From the NCBI GenBank assembly GCA_003488965.1, contig DNJW01000214.1, forward strand, positions 1-13,338: a stretch of DNA of 13,338 nt, read 5' to 3'. The DNA comes from Lachnospiraceae bacterium (GTDB lineage Bacteria > Bacillota > Clostridia > Lachnospirales > Lachnospiraceae). Made by a program: the position numbers and the translations under genes. Numbering within the stretch: the first letter of the stretch is position 1; every line of letters starts with the position of its first letter. Below the pieces are notes generated by a model. That model saw only the letters and a program-made list of their open reading frames with translations, was not told where the DNA came from and searched no databases. Positions 7,987 to 13,338 of the stretch are shown piece by piece.

Positions 7987-9492
7987 TTACGCAAATATAC
8001 TAAGCCCCGACTCAATTAGATTTACAATCGGCTGAGAGCATACGCCCAACAGTACATTCAACAAAATAAAACAAAATAAAACCGCCGCATATATTTTATT
8101 ATGATACCAGGGAACGGTAGGATATCCCTTGTCATCCATAGGAGTATAAATACGTATTACTGTTTTCATAAAATAGATTGCATTTAATATGGTACTGATA
8201 CCCAGTACAATAAGCGTCGGCAGCATCTTTCCTGTATTCTGCACCGCCGCCTGAGAAAACAAAAGTTTACTAATAAAGCCCGAAAATAACGGTACACCTA
8301 CCATAGATAATGAACCCACCGAAAATGCAACGCCGGCACATTTATTTCTGTATCCGGATCCGGTCAGTTCAATAAATTTCCTGCTGCCGCCGGATACGTC
8401 GGTAAGACCGATAGCTGAAATAAAAAGCAGAGACTTCGTTGCCACATGGGAAATGACATGGAATACCGAAGCAACCATTCCCGCCTGCGTTCCCATACCT
8501 ACTCCCATATAAATATATCCTACCTGGGCTACGGAAGAAAATGCAATCATCCTCCGCACATCATTCTCTTTAATTGCACTTAATGAACCAAAAACCATTC
8601 CCATTAAACCAAAAATAAAGAGTACATTCACAATCTTACTATCATGAAATACTTCAAATCCAATTACCCTATATATAATCTTAAATAACAGAAATATATA
8701 CCCCTTTGATACAAGACTGGATAAAATTGCTGCAGAAGAAACGGTAGAATAACCATAAGCATCCGGCAGCCACGCATGAAAAGGAAACAGTGCGCTTTTA
8801 ATAGCAAGTCCTACGGATATGATTGCAATCGTAACAAGCAGCGGAGGCCTATAAGCTCCTTCCGCCACAATGCGGGTAATTTCTATTTTAATGTTGGACA
8901 TCAGCAGATGCCCTGTCAAATCATACAGCATACAGATTCCAACCAGAAACAAACCGGAACCCAGTAAACTCATAATCATATAACGGACAGCCGCTTCTAT
9001 CGTTCTTCCGTTCTGCCTTATCATAATCAGCCCGCAGGCGGAAATTGTGTTAATCTCTACAAATACATAAGCCGTAAATAAATCGTTGGTATATATCAGT
9101 GCAAGCAAAGAACTCAACATCAAATCCGCCAGTACATAATAAAGCCCCTGCTTTCCCTCTTCTACCTCCTGCACCAGCTTATGTCTTCCGCCTAATAGGC
9201 ATAAAAGCATAATCACACAAAAAAAGAAGGCCAGACCTGTTTCCAGCATGCCTACCCTCAATTCGTTTCCCCATGGCGCGGGAAAACGTCCCATCACATA
9301 TACGTAAGCTTCGCCGGTTCTTACCGTGAATGCCAAAACCGCTGCCGACAATATAATATTCAGAACGAGTACCGCCACATTTAGCATTCTTGCAATTTTT
9401 TCTTTAAATGCAGAACTAATAATCCCTGCAAACATACAAAGCATAATAGAAAAGCAAGGAAAATTCTGTACAAATTCCATTTGTCCGGACAT
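7987..9492 (-). CDS. mrpD: MrpD/MbhH-position proton-conducting antiporter subunit, 501 aa
   Basis: This is the first of the four large antiporter subunits. It directly follows the MrpC gene, which is the place of mrpD in Mrp operons and mbhH in hydrogenase operons. It has about 14 predicted helices. Conserved charges are Glu146 (YVFVEINTIS, TM5), Lys232 (LAIKSALFPFHAW, TM7), Lys263 (LVSKGYI, TM8), His349/Lys353 (SHVATK) and Lys409 (GFISKL, TM12). The loop LPDAYGYSTVSSAAILSS (242-259) differs from the HPxAPAPxSA form of the two other subunits and resembles a YxYx(S/T)xxSA variant found in some MrpD proteins. It is more diverged from the other three than they are from one another. A strong AAGGAGGGG (9502-9510), placed in the last codons of the MrpC gene, precedes the ATG by 9 nt. 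The gap from the MrpC stop is only 3 bp. The gene symbol is positional. Confidence 0.92.
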   Translation of the reverse strand: MSGQMEFVQNFPCFSIMLCMFAGIISSAFKEKIARMLNVAVLVLNIILSAAVLAFTVRTGEAYVYVMGRFPAPWGNELRVGMLETGLAFFFCVIMLLCLLGGRHKLVQEVEEGKQGLYYVLADLMLSSLLALIYTNDLFTAYVFVEINTISACGLIMIRQNGRTIEAAVRYMIMSLLGSGLFLVGICMLYDLTGHLLMSNIKIEITRIVAEGAYRPPLLVTIAIISVGLAIKSALFPFHAWLPDAYGYSTVSSAAILSSLVSKGYIFLLFKIIYRVIGFEVFHDSKIVNVLFIFGLMGMVFGSLSAIKENDVRRMIAFSSVAQVGYIYMGVGMGTQAGMVASVFHVISHVATKSLLFISAIGLTDVSGGSRKFIELTGSGYRNKCAGVAFSVGSLSMVGVPLFSGFISKLLFSQAAVQNTGKMLPTLIVLGISTILNAIYFMKTVIRIYTPMDDKGYPTVPWYHNKIYAAVLFCFILLNVLLGVCSQPIVNLIESGLSIFA

Positions 9493-9495
9493 TTT

Positions 9496-9870
9496 CTATA
9501 ACCCCTCCTTTTTTAAACGAAGGGAAATTTCATCTAAATCTAAAGTATGATATCTTTGATACAGACGGATAGTCAGTGACAGCATTAAAGCGGATACCGA
9601 TACGGAAACAACAATACCTGTCAGCACAAGACCGCTGGGAACCGGATTGATATACTTCTCTGCATCTTGGATATTGTCCACCACAATGGGTGCAATTCTT
9701 CCGGAAATATACCCCTTTTCTGCAAGAAACAAGTAAACTGCTGTATCCATAATATTCAGACCAATAATTTTTTTAATCAGATTACTCTGCAGCATTAAAT
9801 TTCCAAAACCGATAACAAATAAAACCATTGCTACTGCTTCACCATAGTTGTTCAGTAAATTAACTCCCAT
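9496..9870 (-). CDS. mrpC: Mrp antiporter subunit C (NuoK-like), 124 aa
   Basis: This is a small three-helix membrane subunit homologous to NuoK of complex I and MbhG of membrane-bound hydrogenase. It links the small-subunit part of the antiporter to the large ion-translocating subunits. The family signature INPVPSGLVLTGIVVS (74-89) is clear; the first helix spans about 10-28 and the last about 80-103, followed by a charged tail. The start is set at the ATG at 9870, where AGGAGGG (9879-9885) lies 8 nt upstream and the protein begins in the normal way. An in-frame ATG at 9942 would add 24 basic, non-membrane residues that overlap the preceding gene. Two bases separate the start from the preceding stop, so translation is probably coupled. 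Confidence 0.93.
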   Translation of the reverse strand: MGVNLLNNYGEAVAMVLFVIGFGNLMLQSNLIKKIIGLNIMDTAVYLFLAEKGYISGRIAPIVVDNIQDAEKYINPVPSGLVLTGIVVSVSVSALMLSLTIRLYQRYHTLDLDEISLRLKKEGL

Positions 9871-9872
9871 CC

Positions 9873-10835
9873 TTACAGCCCTCCTCTTCGGAATAAAGCG
9901 TAAAAAGCATACATAGTACATGCTACCTCTATACCTACGCATATATTAATAGGAAAAATAATACCTGCACTGACAATATGTCCCGGTATTCCCAGGGGAA
10001 TATGATTTTCTATTCCATTTGCTCCTGTTACGTAATAATATATGCCAATCAGCCCATACATACAAAGAGCGGTGACTTTTGTAATCTTATATATATTTTC
10101 ATTAAAAAAACGCTGTGTTTTCTCAAATCCAAAGGCACTGGCATATAAAATCATCCCTGCTCCTATCGTTGCGCCTCCGGAAAATCCCCCTCCCGGTGAC
10201 AAATGGCCGTTCAATATAATATAAATACCGAAAATAAAGATTACCGGCACTAAAAACATTGCCGTAGCCTGAAGAATAGCATCGTTTTTAGGCTCGAAAC
10301 GCATATCATCCAATACTTCTTCTTTTTTTGACTCCGCATCTTCTATCATCAGCATAATCATAACACAGCAAGTAGCTATAAAAAGCACATTAGTTTCGCC
10401 AAAAGTATCAAATGCACGGTACGTGAGTATCATTCCGGTAACAATATTAACAGCTCCTGTTTCTTGCATACCCTTTTCTATATATCTTTTGGCCACTTCG
10501 TTGTTGTCCGGATTGGAAGCATTTCCCGTAGGCGGCAGATAAGAAACAGTAAACAGAAGCAGGCCAAGAAGCAAAATACAAAACACTACTGCCATAATCC
10601 TATAAAAATACCGGAAAAATATTTGCCATCTGTTATACTTAAGATTATATACCTTATCCATTACCATCTGGCTTTCTCTCATTCTGTCTTGTATGGATGC
10701 CTCTTCCTCTATGTATTCCTTCTGAGGCTTCATCTCCATATTTCCGATATATGGGTCTTTTTCCCCGGAAAGCCAACGGAAAAAATGAAAGGCCTTCGTT
10801 CTTTTATATTCCTCTTCCGGTTTCATCCTGCTCAT
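9873..10835 (-). CDS. mrpB: MbhE-MnhB fusion (MrpB-like antiporter subunit) with N-terminal extension, 320 aa
   Basis: This is a membrane subunit that joins two modules usually found apart. Residues 1-74 are hydrophilic and charged, with no recognised domain, and probably cytoplasmic. A helix at about 78-98 is followed by the MbhE-type block ETGAVNIVTGMILTYRAFD (125-143) and TFGE (144-147), which in Bacillus-type Mrp is the C-terminal end of MrpA. Next comes a helix at 148-163 and a charged linker, then an MnhB domain with NGHLSPGGGFSGG (209-221), the hallmark of MrpB. It therefore fuses the equivalents of archaeal MbhE and MbhF. The start at 10835 is supported by AAGGAGGT about 10 nt upstream. 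The gap from the MbhD-domain gene is 8 bp. Its last codons (Arg-Arg-Gly-Gly-Leu) double as the Shine-Dalgarno site of the next gene. Confidence 0.92.
   Translation of the reverse strand: MSRMKPEEEYKRTKAFHFFRWLSGEKDPYIGNMEMKPQKEYIEEEASIQDRMRESQMVMDKVYNLKYNRWQIFFRYFYRIMAVVFCILLLGLLLFTVSYLPPTGNASNPDNNEVAKRYIEKGMQETGAVNIVTGMILTYRAFDTFGETNVLFIATCCVMIMLMIEDAESKKEEVLDDMRFEPKNDAILQATAMFLVPVIFIFGIYIILNGHLSPGGGFSGGATIGAGMILYASAFGFEKTQRFFNENIYKITKVTALCMYGLIGIYYYVTGANGIENHIPLGIPGHIVSAGIIFPINICVGIEVACTMYAFYALFRRGGL
9879..9885 (-). promoter_or_regulatory. Shine-Dalgarno site fixing the MrpC start
   Basis: AGGAGGG on the minus strand lies 8 nt before the ATG at 9870 and inside the final codons of the MbhE-MnhB gene. 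It decides the MrpC start against the in-frame ATG at 9942. Confidence 0.8.
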
Positions 10836-10843
10836 TTCGGACT

Positions 10844-11131
10844 TTACCTCCTTCTCTGCTCTATCATACTTTCCTTTTCACCCTTCTGGTTCTCTTCTTC
10901 AATTGCATTTATTTTCTTTAAGGTTACAAAAAATAATACGCTTGTTACTCCCGCACCTACTGCTGCTTCGGTTATAGCAAGATCCGGAGATTCCAGACAA
11001 ATCCATATAATGGACATCACTAGGCTGTATGACATAAAAATAAGAATAGAATTCAACAGTTTTTTTGAAAAACTGACGGATATTGCACACACCACAAGAA
11101 AAAAAAGTAAAATGTATTGAAAAATTCTCAT
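10844..11131 (-). CDS. MbhD-domain (DUF4040) antiporter subunit, 95 aa
   Basis: This is a small membrane protein equal to MbhD of membrane-bound hydrogenases and to part of the C-terminal region of MrpA, also related to NuoJ. It has about three hydrophobic helices (roughly 4-20, 26-45, 53-70). The signature ESPDLAITEAAVGAG (47-61), with conserved Pro49-Asp50 and Glu55, identifies it. A short charged tail follows, rich in Glu, Lys and Arg. In Bacillus Mrp this domain is fused to the large MrpA subunit; here it is a separate gene, as in archaeal Mbh/Mbs operons. Its ATG overlaps the MrpG stop in an ATGA arrangement (11128-11131), and AGGAGG lies 7 nt upstream, indicating coupled translation. 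Confidence 0.92.
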   Translation of the reverse strand: MRIFQYILLFFLVVCAISVSFSKKLLNSILIFMSYSLVMSIIWICLESPDLAITEAAVGAGVTSVLFFVTLKKINAIEEENQKGEKESMIEQRRR

Positions 11132-11508
11132 CCTCTTTCCTCCTCTTTTTCTATTTGAACTACTTCTCCATTTTCCGACAGACCAAGCCCTGTCTCACAG
11201 AATTTCTTTATTCCATCATTAGTTGACACTTCAAGTCTGGCTATCAAATGAGAAGATACCGGCGATGCAAACCATAAAAATACTACAATAAGAGCCATTT
11301 TTAATGTAATAAAATTAATTCCGGAAAATATCATTAACCCTATCAATGATATACTGATTCCTAAAGTATCTCCCATAGCTGCTACATGCATCCTGTTCAT
11401 TACATATTTCAAATGAAAAATTCCATATACTTCCACTATAAATATGAATAAACCGCAAAGTATTACAGCGGTTCCTACAATAAAACGAATCCACTCAAAA
11501 GCCTCCAT
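11128..11508 (-). CDS. mrpG: Mrp antiporter subunit G, 126 aa
   Basis: This is a three-helix membrane subunit of the Mrp/Mbh antiporter (equals MbhC). The family core is RMHVAAMGDTLG (39-50), matching the usual R(L/M)HAAxxxDTLG, followed by the SLIGLMIFSG helix and FASPVSSHLIARLE (80-93). The usual R-L-P-D of the first loop reads H-L-K-Y here, a departure from the common form. A charged cytoplasmic tail of about 30 residues is somewhat long. The start is placed at the ATG at 11508 because GGGAGG (11518-11523) lies 9 nt upstream; an ATG at 11529 has no site. This start overlaps the end of MrpF by 14 bp. Confidence 0.92.
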   Translation of the reverse strand: MEAFEWIRFIVGTAVILCGLFIFIVEVYGIFHLKYVMNRMHVAAMGDTLGISISLIGLMIFSGINFITLKMALIVVFLWFASPVSSHLIARLEVSTNDGIKKFCETGLGLSENGEVVQIEKEEERG

Positions 11509-11836
11509 TCCGTTTTGCCTCCCTTGCATCTTTTTTCTCGCTATGTACCCCCATATATACCTTTGTCAGTACAACAACTGCAAGAAAACTAATCATGGCA
11601 TAAATCAGACAGATATCCACCAGATATCCTTCTTCCAGCAAAAGAGCAAGAATTGCTATAATTACCATAACCATTGTTCCTATCATATTGACCGCTACAA
11701 TCCTGTCAGCCACCCTCGGTCCCTTTACTGCGCGTATCAGACATAAAAAAATCATTAAGGCAAGAAAAACCAGTGCGCCTACATATACTGTTCTATATGC
11801 TGTTCCCAATGCTGTCAGCTCACCTGTGACTACCAT
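11495..11836 (-). CDS. mrpF: Mrp antiporter subunit F, 113 aa
   Basis: This is a small three-helix membrane subunit of the Mrp/Mbh antiporter (equals MbhB). The family signature GPRVADRIVAVNMIG (39-53) is the usual GP(x)xxDRhhAhxhhG, and the last helix carries the conserved acid in VDICLIYAMISF (73-84, Asp74). The hydrophilic C-terminal tail (about 97-113) is rich in Lys and Arg. The gene begins 5 bp after the MrpE stop, with a purine-rich AAAGGA about 10 nt upstream of the ATG. Its final codons contain the Shine-Dalgarno site for MrpG, whose start overlaps it by 14 bp. Confidence 0.93.
   Translation of the reverse strand: MVVTGELTALGTAYRTVYVGALVFLALMIFLCLIRAVKGPRVADRIVAVNMIGTMVMVIIAILALLLEEGYLVDICLIYAMISFLAVVVLTKVYMGVHSEKKDAREAKRNGGF
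11518..11523 (-). promoter_or_regulatory. Shine-Dalgarno site fixing the MrpG start
   Basis: GGGAGG on the minus strand lies 9 nt before the ATG at 11508, within MrpF coding sequence. The upstream in-frame ATG at 11529 has no such site. Confidence 0.75.
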
Positions 11837-11841
11837 TTTAT

Positions 11842-12303
11842 CTACATCCTTTCCATTTTTTCCAAAAGCTTTACAAATATGGAATGATTCATTCCTTCCG
11901 CCAATTCCTTATCCAGACAATGTACTACATATTCGTCCCCTTCCAGAGATACTGTAATCGTCCCGGGTGTAAGCGTGATGGAATTAGCAAGAATTACTCT
12001 TGCCTGCTTTGTTTTCAGATTCGTCTGAAAGCGGACCAGAGCCGGTTCAAGGTCATATCTGGAAGATGTAATCAGTTTAATCACTGCAAAATTTGCTTTA
12101 ACAATTTCCCATACCAGTACACATACATACTGTAAAATACAAAATCCTCTTTTTCCATATACAATATCCTTATGTATGCTGTAATTCATAAATTTACAGA
12201 TAAATGCATACATAACGGCAGATATAACCAAACCGAATAATACTATTTCTAAAGTTACCGCCCCGTTAAAAATAATCCATACAAGAAAAAAAAGTAAAAA
12301 CAT
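11842..12303 (-). CDS. mrpE: Mrp antiporter subunit E, first gene of the operon, 153 aa
   Basis: This is a membrane subunit with two to three N-terminal helices (about 2-35 and 53-75) and a cytoplasmic C-terminal domain, equal to MbhA. The family signature LANSITLTPGTITVSLEGDE (105-124) is near perfect, followed by VHCLD (127-131). The length is normal for the family (about 150-165 aa). An in-frame TAG lies only two codons upstream of the ATG, so this start is secure even though its Shine-Dalgarno site is weak. The gene opens the ten-gene antiporter operon: the 69 bp before it end at a terminator hairpin. I could not find a convincing -35/-10 pair in that stretch, so where the operon promoter lies is unresolved. 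Confidence 0.94.
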   Translation of the reverse strand: MFLLFFLVWIIFNGAVTLEIVLFGLVISAVMYAFICKFMNYSIHKDIVYGKRGFCILQYVCVLVWEIVKANFAVIKLITSSRYDLEPALVRFQTNLKTKQARVILANSITLTPGTITVSLEGDEYVVHCLDKELAEGMNHSIFVKLLEKMERM

Positions 12304-12372
12304 AGGAATCTATCCGTGCCTTTCTATCAGCCAGCAAATATAAATTGCAGCTGTATAATTACCTATCATGCT

Positions 12373-12398
12373 AAAAAGTCCGGCAAGCCGGACTTTTT
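12373..12398 (-). terminator. Intrinsic terminator after thioredoxin (potentially bidirectional)
   Basis: A perfect inverted repeat has arms at 12373-12384 and 12387-12398. The GC-rich core is GUCCGGC/GCCGGAC and the flanks are A5/T5 (T6 on the plus strand), so each strand ends in a U-tract. It lies 57 bp downstream of the thioredoxin stop and 69 bp upstream of the antiporter operon. It most likely ends the thioredoxin transcript and separates the two units. No plus-strand gene enters it from the left. Confidence 0.88.
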
Positions 12399-12455
12399 TA
12401 CGCAAGCGATGCCGTTTACAGCAATTCTTATCTCCGCGAATGTCTTCAAATATCT

Positions 12456-12773
12456 CTATAACAGTTTTTCCAGCTTACTTTCCAGCTCTCCTTTTGCTAC
12501 AGCTCCTACACTGGTTTCTATGGGCTGTCCGTCTTTAAAAATAATAAAGGTGGGAATAGACATTACATGGTATTTTTGTGCTATCTCCATCTCTTCATCG
12601 ATATTAAGCTTCCCTATTTTTATTTTTCCTCCGTAACTTTCTGCCAGACTCGCTACGATAGGAGCCATCATTTTACATGGATTGCACCAGTCGGCATAAA
12701 AATCCACCAATACCGGTATTGATGAATTCAATACTTCTTCTTCAAAGTTTTGTGTTGTAAATTTGTATTCCAT
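12456..12773 (-). CDS. trxA: Thioredoxin, 105 aa, WCNPC active site
   Basis: This is a cytoplasmic thiol-disulfide oxidoreductase, normally reduced by thioredoxin reductase, which reduces protein disulfides and serves reductases such as ribonucleotide reductase. It covers a full thioredoxin fold: VLVDFYADWCNPCK (21-34) with the buried Asp24 and the Cys pair 30/33, the cis-proline loop SIPT (72-75, Pro74), and GAVAKGELESKL near the end. The canonical WCGPC is WCNPC here; the middle residues tune redox potential, so some functional shift is possible. The start at 12773 is chosen because GGAG lies 6 nt upstream and the product has the standard length. An ATG at 12785 would add four residues and has no site. 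A terminator follows 57 bp downstream. Confidence 0.95.
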   Translation of the reverse strand: MEYKFTTQNFEEEVLNSSIPVLVDFYADWCNPCKMMAPIVASLAESYGGKIKIGKLNIDEEMEIAQKYHVMSIPTFIIFKDGQPIETSVGAVAKGELESKLEKLL

Positions 12774-12779
12774 ACTTTT

Positions 12780-12783
12780 CTCC
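12780..12783 (-). promoter_or_regulatory. Shine-Dalgarno site fixing the thioredoxin start
   Basis: GGAG on the minus strand lies 6 nt before the ATG at 12773 and overlaps the alternative ATG at 12785. It favours the shorter, 105-residue thioredoxin. Confidence 0.65.
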
Positions 12784-12810
12784 ATTTCTGCACGGCTTTA
12801 TTGTGTATAA

Positions 12811-12843
12811 CAAGTTTGTGGATGCCGCACAGACACAAACTTG
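12811..12843 (-). repeat. 10-bp inverted repeat in the thioredoxin leader
   Basis: CAAGTTTGTG and CACAAACTTG are exact reverse complements separated by 13 nt. The element lies between trmB and thioredoxin, 37 bp before the thioredoxin ATG. No U-run follows it on either strand, so it is not a standard intrinsic terminator. It could be an operator, a leader hairpin or a weak trmB terminator; I cannot tell which. Confidence 0.5.
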
Positions 12844-12844
12844 G

Positions 12845-12869
12845 GATTGAAAACTTTTCATTTTCAATC
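12845..12869. repeat. 9-bp inverted repeat next to the leader hairpin
   Basis: GATTGAAAA and TTTTCAATC form a perfect AT-rich hairpin with a 7-nt loop, one base beyond the previous inverted repeat and 31 bp downstream of the trmB stop. The T-rich stretch follows on the plus strand only, where no gene ends, so its role as a terminator for trmB is doubtful. Confidence 0.45.
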
Positions 12870-12899
12870 TTATATCTTTCTTTTTATTAAAATATATTT

Positions 12900-13338
12900 T
12901 TATCTGGTAATAATATATTTATAAATAGGATTTCCTTTGGAAGAAAACTTTTCCTCATATTCCGTCATTACATTTCCTTCCCCCATTTCTTCATCATGAT
13001 GCAGGTCGTAGCTTATTTTTTCCGCTTTCCACCCGGCCGCTTCCAGTTCGTCCAACGCAAATGAAAACAAATCCTTATTATCTGTCTTAAATTCAATCCA
13101 TCCGTCTTTTTTTAAAATTTTATCGTATCTTTGTAAAAATTCTCTGGAAGGAAGCCGTCTCTTCGCATGCCTGTCCTTCGGCCAAGGGTCTGAAAAATTC
13201 AAATAAATCCTATCTGTTTCTTCTCTGTCAAATACATTCCCTATTGTTTCTGCATCCATCCTGACAAATCTTACATTTGCAAGAGGGTACTCCTCCATTT
13301 TTTGTATCGCCCGGAGCAATACGCTGGAATATTTTTCA
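12900..13338 (-). CDS. trmB: tRNA (guanine-N7-)-methyltransferase, C-terminal part cut by the window edge
   Basis: TrmB uses S-adenosylmethionine to methylate G46 in the variable loop of tRNAs. About 145 C-terminal residues of a protein usually 210-220 long are visible. Diagnostic blocks are YLNFSDPWPKDRHAKRR (substrate and catalytic motif), FKTDNKDLF, and TEYEEKFSSKGNPIY near the C-terminus. The reading frame stays open to the window end: the residues before the TTG at 13319 (EKYSSVL) continue the family alignment, so that TTG is not the start. The N-terminal half with the SAM-binding GxGxG loop lies outside the window. It is upstream of thioredoxin on the same strand, 126 bp apart, with two hairpins between, so co-transcription is uncertain. 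Confidence 0.95.
   Translation of the reverse strand, partial: EKYSSVLLRAIQKMEEYPLANVRFVRMDAETIGNVFDREETDRIYLNFSDPWPKDRHAKRRLPSREFLQRYDKILKKDGWIEFKTDNKDLFSFALDELEAAGWKAEKISYDLHHDEEMGEGNVMTEYEEKFSSKGNPIYKYIITR

Noticed and set aside
9871..9942. MrpC starting at the upstream ATG at 9942
   Set aside because: It adds 24 basic residues atypical of MrpC, overlaps the previous gene by 70 bp, and the ATG at 9870 has a strong Shine-Dalgarno site.
10464..11120. A 218-codon plus-strand open frame
   Set aside because: It lies antisense to the MbhE-MnhB and MbhD genes, has a Phe/Ser/Leu-rich composition typical of antisense of membrane genes, and shows no family motif or ribosome site.
2806..12303. A membrane-bound hydrogenase or complex I operon
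   Set aside because: Only antiporter-type subunits are encoded. No NiFe large or small subunit, no ferredoxin-like, NuoB/C/D/I or NuoH-like gene is present, and the operon limits lie within the window.
12304..12372. A sigma-70 promoter for the antiporter operon, for example TATATT or TTATAC on the minus strand
   Set aside because: Candidate -10 boxes exist but none has a recognisable -35 at 16-18 bp, so I do not call a promoter.
13317..13319. TTG as the start of TrmB
   Set aside because: The frame stays open to the window edge and the upstream residues continue the TrmB alignment, so the gene is simply cut off.

Overview
The window looks like a chromosomal segment from a low-GC Gram-positive anaerobe, most likely of the Clostridia (Lachnospiraceae-like). 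The base composition is AT-rich, start codons follow strong AGGAGG-type Shine-Dalgarno sites, genes are tightly packed, and the TrmB, thioredoxin and Mrp-family proteins are of Firmicutes type. The taxonomic call is an inference from style, not from a search.

Layout. (1) Positions 169-2824, plus strand: a three-gene envelope cassette with a family 2 glycosyltransferase, a small protein with a His-then-Cys arrangement suggesting a permuted NlpC/P60-like papain fold, and a YbhN / LPG-synthase transmembrane-type membrane protein. The last two genes overlap by 11 bp. (2) Positions 2806-12303, minus strand: a ten-gene operon for a multisubunit Mrp/Mbh-type cation:proton antiporter. In transcription order it encodes MrpE, MrpF, MrpG, a free-standing MbhD domain (DUF4040), an MbhE-MnhB fusion (MrpB-like), MrpC, and then four large NuoL/M/N-type ion-translocating subunits in a row. 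The last of these is 719 aa with a C-terminal extension that may include an amphipathic lateral helix. (3) Positions 12373-12398: a perfect hairpin terminator separating the operon from thioredoxin. (4) Positions 12456-12773, minus: thioredoxin with a WCNPC active site. (5) Positions 12900-13338, minus: the C-terminal part of TrmB, the tRNA m7G46 methyltransferase, cut by the window edge.

How it works together. The order E-F-G-MbhD-MbhE/MnhB-C-large subunit is that of the mbhA-H membrane (antiporter) half of archaeal membrane-bound hydrogenases. Here no hydrogenase, NuoB/C/D/I or NuoH-like subunit is present. The operon starts just after a terminator and its last gene runs into a convergent gene, so it appears complete. 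The simplest reading is a redox-free, Mrp-like Na+(or K+)/H+ antiporter. It has four rather than the usual two antiporter-type subunits, and all four keep the key charged residues. This is the most interesting system in the window.

There is no gene-free stretch longer than 300 bases. The longest, positions 1-168, holds only the ribosome binding site of the first gene and no promoter I can defend. I found no tRNA, rRNA, CRISPR array, insertion sequence or phage gene.
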